From: an uncultured Phascolarctobacterium sp.
GTDB lineage: Bacteria; Bacillota; Negativicutes; Acidaminococcales; Acidaminococcaceae
Assembly (NCBI GenBank): GCA_900541915.1
Contig: UQLS01000006.1
Coordinates: 54,697-118,696, forward strand
Length of the DNA: 64,000 bases
Reading direction: 5' to 3'
Part shown: positions 53,398 to 62,371 of the stretch, piece after piece
How the letters are laid out: each line of letters starts with the position of its first letter
How positions within the stretch are numbered: position 1 is the stretch's first letter
Notes under the pieces: model-generated
Databases searched by the model: none
Told to the model about the DNA's origin: nothing
The model's input: the letters and a program-made list of their open reading frames with translations, nothing else
Made by a program: the position numbers and the translations under genes

Positions 53398-53429
53398 GCA
53401 AAAAAAGCCGGAACTGCAAAGTCCCGGCT
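53398..53429 (-). terminator. Terminator after the aminotransferase gene
   Basis: On the minus strand AGCCGGGACT and AGTTCCGGCT pair with one mismatch around a TTGC-type loop, followed by TTTTTT. Confidence 0.7.
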
Positions 53430-53442
53430 GAATCATACAAAA

Positions 53443-54687
53443 TTATTTTTCTACTTCTTTCATTGCCGCATAAACTTTTGCTGCCATACCTTTGATTTTT
53501 TTCAGAGGTACAGCGCATACAGCAATACGAACACCTGCAGCCAGCGGAACGGCAAAAATATTATCTTCATGCAGTTTATTACATATTGCATCCGGGTCTT
53601 TAGCAGGAATGGACAGGAAGAAACCTGCAACATACGGCAGCATAGGCAAACCGCAAGCTTTTGCCTCTTCGGTAAAGAGGTCTGCACGTGCTTTAATCAT
53701 CTTATAGTAGTAATCGCGTTCAGCTTCGGTAGCTTTTAAGAGTTCAGGATCACTGTAAATAGCAGCTAAAGTACGCATTGCCGGACGGTTGATATTGGAC
53801 CAGGTTGCACGGCTGGTATATTGGTTGATAGCAGCAAATTCTTCAATTACTTCTTTGCTGGAAGATACGCCAATCATAGCACCGGTACGCTGTCCATACA
53901 TGGTAAAGCCTTTGGACATGCTGTAACCGATGATAGCCAGGATATTAGCCGGCAAACCGGAAAGCTTTTTGAAGATTTTGCGTACTTCTTCTTTTTCGCC
54001 TGCATAATCAATGTAGGCCACATCCAGGAAGAAGATAATGTTTTTGCCATCTACAGCAGCTTCCTTCAAAATTTCCAGCACGCCGTCCATATCGCTTTCA
54101 GACAGGCTGTAGCCGGTAGGATTATGTGCAGGAGTATTGAGGATATACAGCAGGTTATCCTGCTTGCTCAGCAGTTCAGTAACTTTTTCTTTTAATGCCG
54201 GCAGGTTAAATTTATTGTTTTCATCCAGCATCTTGTAGGTAGTAAAGTTGCGGCCCATATCATTGCACAAAACTTTATATGCACCCCAATACCAGTCAGA
54301 GCACAGAGCAGTTTCACCTTCGTCCATATAGTTCCAGATAGCGTGATGAATAGCACCAGTACCGCCTGCAGTAGCAACAGCAGCCAGATAGCCTTCCGGA
54401 CGGGAGCTGCCGAAAGCAGCAGTCAGCACACATTCCAGATATTCCGGCAGACCGGAGATAGGTGCATAAGCAATCAGTTCGTTAGTTTCCAGGCTGCGGA
54501 ATACTTTTTCCACAGTCGGCAGGCAAACCAGTTTTTCATCTTCGTCTAAAATAGCACCGATAGTAGCGTTAGTTACATTTTCTTTGCCATATTTGCCAGC
54601 AGCGGCAACAGCTGCTGCGTTAGCTGCAAAAATTTTATCCTGAGCAGCTTTTCCTTTAGCATGTTTAGCAGCAATACTTGTAAGCAT
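53443..54687 (-). CDS. PLP-dependent class I/II aminotransferase
   Basis: 414 aa. PLP fold type I: TAGGTGAIHHAIWN phosphate-cup region, NTPAHNPTGYSL, FLDVAYIDYAG (Asp and Tyr for the pyridine ring), and the Schiff-base Lys in YSMSKGFTMYGQR. It has an aromatic/aspartate aminotransferase-like plan; the closest-known substrates cannot be told. It has its own strong promoter (54743-54771) and terminator, so it is a single transcription unit. SD AAAGGGG. Confidence 0.92.
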   Translation of the reverse strand: MLTSIAAKHAKGKAAQDKIFAANAAAVAAAGKYGKENVTNATIGAILDEDEKLVCLPTVEKVFRSLETNELIAYAPISGLPEYLECVLTAAFGSSRPEGYLAAVATAGGTGAIHHAIWNYMDEGETALCSDWYWGAYKVLCNDMGRNFTTYKMLDENNKFNLPALKEKVTELLSKQDNLLYILNTPAHNPTGYSLSESDMDGVLEILKEAAVDGKNIIFFLDVAYIDYAGEKEEVRKIFKKLSGLPANILAIIGYSMSKGFTMYGQRTGAMIGVSSSKEVIEEFAAINQYTSRATWSNINRPAMRTLAAIYSDPELLKATEAERDYYYKMIKARADLFTEEAKACGLPMLPYVAGFFLSIPAKDPDAICNKLHEDNIFAVPLAAGVRIAVCAVPLKKIKGMAAKVYAAMKEVEK

Positions 54688-54742
54688 TTATAAAACCCCT
54701 TTCAACACTGAAAATCAGCAATAAAATAATAACATTATATTT

Positions 54743-54771
54743 ATTATCACATCAAAAAATAAAACGGTCAA
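54743..54771 (-). promoter_or_regulatory. Promoter of the aminotransferase gene
   Basis: On the minus strand TTGACC (54771-54766), 17-nt spacer, GATAAT (54748-54743), with TGT just upstream of the -10. It lies about 55 nt before the ATG. Confidence 0.75.
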
Positions 54772-54776
54772 CCTAT

Positions 54777-57143
54777 TTATAAATCTATAACAGTAGCTCC
54801 GCTACCGCCTGTTTCCAGCGAAGCCATTTCCATTTTCTTCACAAAACGATTGGTCTGCAAATAAGCAGTAAGGCCTGCACGCAGTGCACCTGTACCCTTG
54901 CCATGAATTAAGCGCAGCTGATTTATTCCTGCCAGCAGCGCATCGTCAATAGCCTTATCGACAACAGGAATCGCTTCATTAAGCGTCATACCGCGCAAGT
55001 CAACTTCCTGACGGGCACTGCTGCTTTTTGCAACAAACATCTGATGAGCATAGCCTGCTTTTTTGCGCTTCTTCATGCTTTCCGGCTCGCTGCTTACGGG
55101 CTGCGCTTTGGTCAGCAAACACTTGGATACAGGCACATTCATTTTCAGAATTCCTACCTGTACAGTTACTTCATCACCTTTAACATCGGTAACAGTACCA
55201 TTTTTACCTAATGACACCACAAAGACATTAAGTCCTTTTTTAGCTGTCTTAGCTGTAAGCGGCGCTCCTTCCGGCAAAGGCGCATCCTCACTGAGCTGTT
55301 TATTCAGCTTTTTGCGCGCTTCTTCGGCAGCCTGTTCCAGACGCTTGGTATCAAAATCTGCTTTCAGAGCACGCAGCTCTTTCAGTACTGCTTCTGACTC
55401 TCTGCGGCTGCGGCGATAAATATCATCTGCCTGTTCACGCGCTTTACGCAGCATCTCATTGCGACGACGCTCAAATTCCTGTTTGGCATGAGCCAGCTCA
55501 TTGCGCAGATGCTCGCTTTCCAGACGCAGCTGTTCAATCTCTCTGCTGCCACTTTCGTAACGGCGGCGCTCGCCTTCCAGTTCCTGCAGCACATTCTCCA
55601 TGTGCGCATGTTCCTGATTAAGCAGCATACCTGCCTGCTCTACAATACTTTCACTAAGGCCAAGTCTTCGGCTGATGTTAAAAGCATTACTGCTGCCCGG
55701 TACACCCATCAGCAGACGATACGTAGGCTTGAGAGATTCTGCATCAAATTCTACACTGGCATTTTCCATTCCCTCGCGTTCATACGCAAAGGTTTTCAGC
55801 TCGCTGTAGTGAGTGGTAACAATTGCCAGCGCCTGCTGTCTGTACATGTGTTCAATAATGGACATAGCCAGCGCCGCACCTTCGTTAGGGTCAGTACCGG
55901 CGCAGATTTCATCTATCAGCACTAAATCTCCCGGTCTTATTTCATTAAGAATACCAATAATATTCTTCATATGACCGGAAAAAGTACTCAAGCTTTGCTC
56001 TATACTCTGTTCATCGCCGATATCAGCATAAACAGCTCTGAAAACCGGCAGCTTTGCACTTACAGCAGGAATAAACATACCTGACTGAGCCATAAGAGCA
56101 AAAACGCCTACCGCTTTTAAAGCTACCGTCTTACCGCCAGTATTAGGACCGGTAATAAGCAGGATATTAAACTTTTCACCTAACTGAATATCAAGAGGTA
56201 CAACCTTATCCTGCTGTAGCAGCGGATGTCTGCCTTTGGCAATTTCTACACGCCCGCCGGAAAGCATCATCGGGCGTACTGCATGCAGTTCCTGTGCCAG
56301 ATATGCCTTGCAGCAGATTACATCCAGTTCTGTCAGAACATCCAGTGAAGCAAGCAAAGCCGCTGCCTCGCTGCCCACATTATTGGACAACTGACGTAAG
56401 ATTCTTTCGATTTCTTCTTTTTCCTCAGCTGCATAACGCTTAATATCGTTGTTAAGGTTTACCACTGCCAGCGGCTCGATAAACAACGTAGCACCTGTTC
56501 CCGACTGGTCGTGAACAATACCGGGAAAATTCATCTTGTATTCCTGTTTAATTGGAATTACATAGCGGTCTCCGCGCATGGTAACCAAATTATCCTGAAA
56601 ATACTTCTGATTATTCGGATCATGCAGGATGGAATCAAGCTTTTCCTTAACACGATTCTTGGCTATCTGAATAGCACTGCGCAGACCGTTGAGTTTAGGA
56701 GAAGCGTTGTCCTTAATTTCTCCATGTTCATCAACAGAAGCTTCAATCTGCTTTTCCAGTCTGGTAAAAACCTGCAGACCATCAGCGTATTCTTTCAGCA
56801 CCGGCGCCAGCTCAGATTCGTCATTTAAAAAGTATTTCATCTGTCTGATAACCGCTGCAGTCGTCATAATATGCAGCAGCGCTTCGGGATCAAGCACACC
56901 GCCTATTTCAGCACGCTTAACATCAGCTACGATATTGTATGCACCGCCAAAAGGAAACCTTTTGCCGCTGTCTAAAATAAACAAAGCCTCAGCAGTTTCC
57001 TCCTGCAGTTGTTTAACAGCGTCAAAATCGCTTTCTATCTGCAAAGCCAGCGCCGACTGCCTGCCTAACGTAGTAGCAGCCTTTTCCGCCAGCTTATTCT
57101 TAACTTTATCAAATTCTAAGGTTTTAATAGCAAAACGCGCCAT
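54777..57143 (-). CDS. mutS2: MutS2 (ribosome-collision / anti-recombination ATPase)
   Basis: 788 aa, usual length. Core and clamp helices, then the ABC-type ATPase: Walker A LLITGPNTGGKTVALK, Walker B LVLIDEICAGTDPNEGAAL (in part), STFSGHMKNI, and VTTHYSELK. A long coiled coil (residues ~515-630) precedes the KOW-like segment and the C-terminal Smr nuclease domain (VDLRGMTLNEA, LIHGKGTGALR). It lacks the MutS mismatch-reading domain. MutS2 acts on collided ribosomes and branched DNA. 15 nt after the U32 gene. Confidence 0.96.
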   Translation of the reverse strand: MARFAIKTLEFDKVKNKLAEKAATTLGRQSALALQIESDFDAVKQLQEETAEALFILDSGKRFPFGGAYNIVADVKRAEIGGVLDPEALLHIMTTAAVIRQMKYFLNDESELAPVLKEYADGLQVFTRLEKQIEASVDEHGEIKDNASPKLNGLRSAIQIAKNRVKEKLDSILHDPNNQKYFQDNLVTMRGDRYVIPIKQEYKMNFPGIVHDQSGTGATLFIEPLAVVNLNNDIKRYAAEEKEEIERILRQLSNNVGSEAAALLASLDVLTELDVICCKAYLAQELHAVRPMMLSGGRVEIAKGRHPLLQQDKVVPLDIQLGEKFNILLITGPNTGGKTVALKAVGVFALMAQSGMFIPAVSAKLPVFRAVYADIGDEQSIEQSLSTFSGHMKNIIGILNEIRPGDLVLIDEICAGTDPNEGAALAMSIIEHMYRQQALAIVTTHYSELKTFAYEREGMENASVEFDAESLKPTYRLLMGVPGSSNAFNISRRLGLSESIVEQAGMLLNQEHAHMENVLQELEGERRRYESGSREIEQLRLESEHLRNELAHAKQEFERRRNEMLRKAREQADDIYRRSRRESEAVLKELRALKADFDTKRLEQAAEEARKKLNKQLSEDAPLPEGAPLTAKTAKKGLNVFVVSLGKNGTVTDVKGDEVTVQVGILKMNVPVSKCLLTKAQPVSSEPESMKKRKKAGYAHQMFVAKSSSARQEVDLRGMTLNEAIPVVDKAIDDALLAGINQLRLIHGKGTGALRAGLTAYLQTNRFVKKMEMASLETGGSGATVIDL

Positions 57144-57158
57144 TTATACTCCTTCTTT

Positions 57159-59627
57159 TTACAAAACTCCCCGGAAATAGTGTCCGCGAGTAGTCTGCGG
57201 CATATTTTCCTTTACTTCCAGCTCACCGCGCAGCACGCTCTTATACATAAATACCAGCTTAGCTGTTTCTTCCGTATCATAGCTACGGGTATCAATACGC
57301 AGGCTGTTTACACCAATATTTTCCATGTGTTTAACATTAGTCAGCATAGAAAGATCATGGGCATTAAGGATATGCATGCGGCAGTACTGGTCAGTAGCAA
57401 CAGGGAATTTGGCGTCTTTTCTGTCGCTCAAGAAAAGCTGTTCACGGCAGTTAAAACTGCAGGCTCCTTTATCAAGGCTGCCCAGGAAGCTTCCTCCTAC
57501 ACAGTATTCAGAAACCATCATCTCTATTCTGCCCTGCACCAGACATTCTACCGGCACCGGCGCCACTGCTGCCAGATGCTCAACCTGTCCCATAGTCAGC
57601 TCCGCAGATAATACACCGCCTTTTGCTCCCTGCTCACGCCAGAATTCAAGGCTTTGTACATTATAAATATTCAGGCTATTATCTGCCCAAAGATGAAGAT
57701 TTTCATACTTACGTGCCAGCAGCCACAGTCCGTTATTATTGATATATACATAGTCCGGACATAATTCATTCCATAAAGCAAACAGCTTGTTAAAATACTG
57801 CAGCTGGTTTTCTTTCACGATACGTGGAGTAGCAAAAGCAAACTCCTTACCGGCTTTACGTGCTAACTGGGCAACCTGCCGATAATCATCTTCGCTGATA
57901 AACTTGCTGCTGAAGCTGTCGCCGCCAAATAATATCCTGTCAGCACCAGCATTCAGTGCTGCTTCTGCTTTAGCCACAGTATCACAATGAACAATCAGCA
58001 AGCTATGCTTGCTGCGGCTGCCTTTCGCTTCCGGCACTAGCTTTTCACTGACCTGATGACGCTGTGTACGCGTAGGAGCAAAAGCTTCCAAACGCGCTGC
58101 ATCCAGCATTTCTGCAGCCTTGCGTCTTGCCTCGTTCATCTCACTCATAGGCACCATGACATTTTCATCATGCTCAAAGCTAAGGCTGTTCAAGCAGTAT
58201 TCGGTAGTGCCCAGTCTGTCAATCTGCTTGCGTACCATATCATCAGTCAGGGCACGCTTCATGGCAGGCTCAACAATAAATTCCGTTTCACCATAACCAA
58301 CGTTGCCTTCTTCGTCTGTCAGAATAACCTTCATAGGCTCGCCTAATTTAGCTGTTACTACAGCATCAACAGGAATCCTGCGCTTAGCATCAGGACCAAA
58401 AAACTGCTGTGCATAGCTCATCAGCGCACTGTCTAAGGTTCTGAAAACCCTGTCGTTAAGACGTACACCATTAGGTACATCTATCATAACCTGCTCACCA
58501 GGATATCCCACAGAAGCTTCCTGACCATTTTTACGCATTTCAGTTACGGTTGTGCCAACACGGCCGCCAACAGATACCCAAAATTCCAGACCGTCACCAA
58601 GATGTAGTTCTTTTTCCAGCTTAACAACAGCTTTGTTCCTAGCTTTATCCAGTTTTGCAACACGACCTATTAAAACACCGCGGTTATTGGGGCGTCTGTC
58701 GCTCATCATCTTTTTGCCTGGACGTTCAGTAAGATACGCAGTAGTAAAATCACGGTTAAAAATCTGTTCGATATTTGCGAAATCCTGCTGTGGCACCTGA
58801 TAGTTGCCTGCTAAATAAGTATCAATCGCGCGGCGGTAAGCATCTACCACGACAGCTACATATTCAGGTCGCTTCATACGTCCTTCAATTTTATAGGAAA
58901 TTACACCTGTTTCAATCAGCTGCGGCAAAATACGCAAAGTATTCATGTCTTTGGGACTTAAAAGATACTGACCTGCATCTTTGCCCGCCAGCATATCTTC
59001 GCCATCCTTATTCACCAGCTTATATGGCAAACGGCAGGGCTGCGCACAGCGTCCTCTATTGCCGCTGCGTCCGCCAATAAGGCTGCTCATCAGACATTGA
59101 CCGGAATAGCAGACACACAGTGCACCATGAATAAAGGTTTCTATCTCTGTACCCATATCACAGGCAGCTTTAATTTCTTCCAGGCTAAGCTCACGAGCCA
59201 ACACAGTGCGTTCTAGTCCTGCCTGCACAGCAAATTCTACACCGCCGCTGTTGGTAACTGTCATCTGCGTACTTGCATGCAGGGGCAATTCCGGCACAAT
59301 TTTTCTTGCCAGACGAATAACACCCAAATCCTGTACGATAATACCGTCCACACCTACATTATTTAAAAACAGTAAATAGTCTGCCAGCTCTTTCAGTTCG
59401 CTGTCATCAACCAGCGTATTAACAGTAATATACAGACGTACCCGATGCATATGAGCAAAGTAAACGGCGCGGGTCATTTCTTCCCTGTCAAAATTGCTGG
59501 CATACTGACGTGCACCAAAAGCCTTGCCGCCCATATAGACAGCATCAGCACCGGCGTTAACAGCAGCTTCCAGTGCTTCCCAGCTGCCTGCCGGAGCCAG
59601 CAGCTCTATTTTCTTAGTTTGTTCCAT
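57159..59627 (-). CDS. U32 family peptidase-like protein with DUF3656
   Basis: 822 aa. N-terminal U32 barrel (KIELLAPAGSWEALEAAVNAGADAVYMGG in pieces: LLAPAGSWEALEAAVNAGAD, YMGGKAFGAR), the U32 signature ETFIHGALCVCYSGQCLMSSLIGGRSGNRGRCAQPCR (in pieces: FIHGALCVCYSGQCLMSS, GNRGRCAQPCRL), a DUF3656-type middle, and a C-terminal second barrel-like half with a CSFNCREQ cysteine set. Relatives (RlhA, TrhP) hydroxylate 23S rRNA or tRNA, so an RNA-modifying rather than proteolytic role is likely. zapA is 14 nt upstream. Confidence 0.92.
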   Translation of the reverse strand: MEQTKKIELLAPAGSWEALEAAVNAGADAVYMGGKAFGARQYASNFDREEMTRAVYFAHMHRVRLYITVNTLVDDSELKELADYLLFLNNVGVDGIIVQDLGVIRLARKIVPELPLHASTQMTVTNSGGVEFAVQAGLERTVLARELSLEEIKAACDMGTEIETFIHGALCVCYSGQCLMSSLIGGRSGNRGRCAQPCRLPYKLVNKDGEDMLAGKDAGQYLLSPKDMNTLRILPQLIETGVISYKIEGRMKRPEYVAVVVDAYRRAIDTYLAGNYQVPQQDFANIEQIFNRDFTTAYLTERPGKKMMSDRRPNNRGVLIGRVAKLDKARNKAVVKLEKELHLGDGLEFWVSVGGRVGTTVTEMRKNGQEASVGYPGEQVMIDVPNGVRLNDRVFRTLDSALMSYAQQFFGPDAKRRIPVDAVVTAKLGEPMKVILTDEEGNVGYGETEFIVEPAMKRALTDDMVRKQIDRLGTTEYCLNSLSFEHDENVMVPMSEMNEARRKAAEMLDAARLEAFAPTRTQRHQVSEKLVPEAKGSRSKHSLLIVHCDTVAKAEAALNAGADRILFGGDSFSSKFISEDDYRQVAQLARKAGKEFAFATPRIVKENQLQYFNKLFALWNELCPDYVYINNNGLWLLARKYENLHLWADNSLNIYNVQSLEFWREQGAKGGVLSAELTMGQVEHLAAVAPVPVECLVQGRIEMMVSEYCVGGSFLGSLDKGACSFNCREQLFLSDRKDAKFPVATDQYCRMHILNAHDLSMLTNVKHMENIGVNSLRIDTRSYDTEETAKLVFMYKSVLRGELEVKENMPQTTRGHYFRGVL

Positions 59628-59641
59628 ACATACATCCTCTA

Positions 59642-59887
59642 TCAGCGTTCTTTGGCTGCAGCCAGCAGCTTTTCATAATCCTGCTTCAGCTTATACAGCT
59701 CACCTGCAAGGTCAAGCGCTGTCCATACAGCCAGTCTGCCTGTATCAGTTATCTGCTTTTGTTCTGCCAGCCGCTGCATCTTCTGGTCAACCAGCTCTGC
59801 TACCGCCAGCACATCACCCTGCGGCGCTTCTGTCCGCAGCACGTAATTTTCATTATAAATTTTTACCGAAACGGCAGTCTTTTCCAT
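59642..59887 (-). CDS. zapA: Cell division protein ZapA
   Basis: 81 aa. ZapA pattern: VSVKIYNENYVLRTEAPQGDVLAVAELVDQKM (in pieces: VKIYNENYVLRTE, VLAVAELVDQKMQ), DTGRLAVWTALDLAGELYKLK and a C-terminal coiled coil. It bundles FtsZ filaments. In Firmicutes it is often beside mutS2/U32 genes, as here. Confidence 0.93.
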   Translation of the reverse strand: MEKTAVSVKIYNENYVLRTEAPQGDVLAVAELVDQKMQRLAEQKQITDTGRLAVWTALDLAGELYKLKQDYEKLLAAAKER

Positions 59888-59889
59888 AC

Positions 59890-60744
59890 TTACTCCTTGA
59901 TTACAACCTTGAAAGAGAAGCTGTTCACAGCCTGCTTCTCCCAGGGACGTTTATATTCCAATGTTACCAGACATTCTCCCGGCTCCTGCGCTGTAAGCAC
60001 CAAAATTTCTGTTCCCGGAGTGCCAACACGGTCATCATTGCTGTGAGGCATGATAAACGAACTGCCTACTTTTTGGATTCTTCCTTCTGCAGCTTTATCA
60101 AGCTTTACTTCCCAGCGGTAACCGCTGGAGGGATTAGAATCAAGCTTTAAGGCCATCAGACTGCCTGAAGAAACTGTCAGCACTTTATCAGCAGCATTCT
60201 GAGTCAGACGGGCAATCTGCAGCAATCTTCCTGCATCGCCGATACGCATATAAGGCATCAGCTTACCGTAGCCAATAAAGGTATCATAATTACCCTGTCC
60301 GCCTGCACGCAGATAAATGCCTTTTTCAGCAAACAGCAAGTCGCTGCCGCCCTTTACCAGTGCCTTGAACTCATCAGACTCAGTATAAAAATCACCGGCA
60401 GTAAACTCTCTGCCGCTGGTCAAATCAATATTAACACCCTGATAAGCAACACGGCCATTATTTTCAGCTTTCAGCAGTACGCCTACCAGACTGGGACGAT
60501 TAAGCTTTACTTCATAAGAAATACGTCCCTGTCCACCTACATCCTGCAGCAGCTTTTTAGCTTTTTCCTGCAAAATATTATTAGCCTGTTTTTCCAATGT
60601 TACGTCATTGCTGCCGTCAATATAAGGCAGCATGCCATCTGTCTTACTGAAAGATGCCGGTGCAGATAAAACAGTAGTCTGCTGATCAGCAAAAACAGGA
60701 ACACACATCATCATACAAAGCAAAGCTGTCAAAATAATTTTCAT
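59890..60744 (-). CDS. Exported protein with RsiV-like and chagasin-like (I42) domains
   Basis: 284 aa with a signal peptide (IILTALLCMMMCVPVFA). N-terminal half is DUF3298/RsiV-like (FSKTDGMLPYIDGSND, LTSGREFTAGDFY). The C-terminal ~100 residues match the I42 chagasin family: LMALKLDSNPSSGYRWEVKL (in part), GTEILVLTAQEPGECLVTLEYKRPWE with the typical GYRW and YKRPWE loops. I42 proteins inhibit C1 cysteine proteases. It lies 23 nt after gltX and 2 nt before zapA. Target protease unknown. Confidence 0.85.
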   Translation of the reverse strand: MKIILTALLCMMMCVPVFADQQTTVLSAPASFSKTDGMLPYIDGSNDVTLEKQANNILQEKAKKLLQDVGGQGRISYEVKLNRPSLVGVLLKAENNGRVAYQGVNIDLTSGREFTAGDFYTESDEFKALVKGGSDLLFAEKGIYLRAGGQGNYDTFIGYGKLMPYMRIGDAGRLLQIARLTQNAADKVLTVSSGSLMALKLDSNPSSGYRWEVKLDKAAEGRIQKVGSSFIMPHSNDDRVGTPGTEILVLTAQEPGECLVTLEYKRPWEKQAVNSFSFKVVIKE

Positions 60745-60767
60745 AACCGGCCTCCTTAGTAACTGTT

Positions 60768-62231
60768 TTACAGAGATTTGATATATTCTACTGCTTTACG
60801 CATTCTTGCCAGGGTTTTCTCCTTACCCAGGAGCACCATTACGTCAAACATACCAGGACTTACAGTGCGTCCGGTAAGTGCCAGACGGGTAGGATGAATA
60901 ACCTTGCCTAAAGCAAGACCGTTATCAGCAGCAATCTTGTTATAAATAGCTTCGGTACTGGTAAGGTCAAATACTTCATCTGCTTCCAGCGCCGCAATAC
61001 ATTTTTCCAGCAGTTCTGCAGCTTCCGGTTTAAAATGCTTAGCTACGCCTTTTTCATCATAGGCTTCTACATCCTTAAAGAAATAAGCAGATGCATCTGC
61101 AACTTCCTGCAGTGTTTTTACGCGTACACGTACAGTATCTACAAGTTTAGCAAAATACTCTTTGTTTTCTGCCAGCCATTCTTTAGTTACCAGTCCGTCT
61201 TTAATAAAGAATGTTTCAGCTTCCGGCAGAATTTTTTCTAACGGCAGCTCAGACAGATATTGACCGTTCATCCAGGTCAGTTTTTTAGTATCGTATACCG
61301 CAGCTTTTTTGGACATCTGCTCAAGTTCAAATAATTTTACGGTTTCTTCCAAAGTGAAGATTTCTCTTTCATCGCCGGGCCCCCAGCCAAGCAAGGTCAA
61401 ATAATTGATGATAGCTTCCGGCAGATAACCTTGCGCACGGAACTCTTCAACAGAAGTTGCGCCATGGCGTTTACTGAGCTTGGAGCGGTCAGGAGCCAAA
61501 ATCATCGGCATATGACCAAATTTAGGCGGTTCAAAGCCCAGTGCTTCATAAATAAGCAGCTGTTTAGGAGTATTGGAAAGATGCTCTTCAGCGCGCAGTA
61601 CATGAGTCATACCCATCAGATGGTCATCTACTACTACTGCAAAGTTATAGGTAGGCATACCGTTGCTCTTAACAATAACAAAATCGTCAAACTGATCCAT
61701 ATTAAAAGTAACGTCGCCATGAATTAAGTCGTGCACAGTAATGCTGCCTTCCGTAGGAATCTTGATACGCACAGAATAAGGTTCGCCTGCAGCAGCTCTT
61801 GCCTTAGCTACCTCCGGATCAAGATCGCGGCAAGTACGTGCATAACGGAACGGTTGTTTTGCTGCACGCTGTTTTTCACGTTCAGCTTCCAAATCTGCCG
61901 GAGTGCAGAAGCAATAATAAGCCTTGCCCTCGTCCAACAGCTGCTGAGCGTATTTGCTATACAGTTCACGTCTTTCAGACTGATAATAAGGACCACATTC
62001 GCCGCCTGCTTCCGGACCTTCATCCCAGTTTAATCCCAGCCATTTCAGACTGGTCAGAATCTGGCTTACAGAATCCTCTTTCAAACGTTCAGTATCGGTA
62101 TCTTCAATACGTAAAATCAACTTACCACCCATCTTGCGGGCAAACAGCCAGTTAAACAGCGCAGTACGTGCGCCACCAATATGTAAATACCCAGTAGGGC
62201 TGGGTGCAAATCTTACTCTGACTTCTGACAT
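60768..62231 (-). CDS. gltX: Glutamyl-tRNA synthetase
   Basis: 487 aa. Class I: HIGH-type motif FAPSPTGYLHIGGARTALF, KMSKS-type motif DRSKLSKRHGATS, insert with CFC near residue 107, C-terminal anticodon-binding helices. It charges tRNA-Glu (and possibly tRNA-Gln for later amidation). SD GGAGACGAG before ATG. Confidence 0.97.
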   Translation of the reverse strand: MSEVRVRFAPSPTGYLHIGGARTALFNWLFARKMGGKLILRIEDTDTERLKEDSVSQILTSLKWLGLNWDEGPEAGGECGPYYQSERRELYSKYAQQLLDEGKAYYCFCTPADLEAEREKQRAAKQPFRYARTCRDLDPEVAKARAAAGEPYSVRIKIPTEGSITVHDLIHGDVTFNMDQFDDFVIVKSNGMPTYNFAVVVDDHLMGMTHVLRAEEHLSNTPKQLLIYEALGFEPPKFGHMPMILAPDRSKLSKRHGATSVEEFRAQGYLPEAIINYLTLLGWGPGDEREIFTLEETVKLFELEQMSKKAAVYDTKKLTWMNGQYLSELPLEKILPEAETFFIKDGLVTKEWLAENKEYFAKLVDTVRVRVKTLQEVADASAYFFKDVEAYDEKGVAKHFKPEAAELLEKCIAALEADEVFDLTSTEAIYNKIAADNGLALGKVIHPTRLALTGRTVSPGMFDVMVLLGKEKTLARMRKAVEYIKSL

Positions 62232-62330
62232 TTTCTCGTCTCCTTAATCATCTAAAAATAAAAATTGTATATCAGAATAATTATAACTCCTAATAAAATA
62301 AACTGCAAACAAACAAGCCTAATAAAGCGA

Positions 62331-62367
62331 AAAAGACACCGATAAATCACAAAGATTTATCGGTGCC
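62331..62367 (-). terminator. Terminator after the helicase gene
   Basis: CACCGATAAATC/GATTTATCGGTG perfect 12-bp stem, 5-nt loop, followed on the minus strand by TCTTTTT. Confidence 0.85.
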
Positions 62368-62371
62368 AAAA

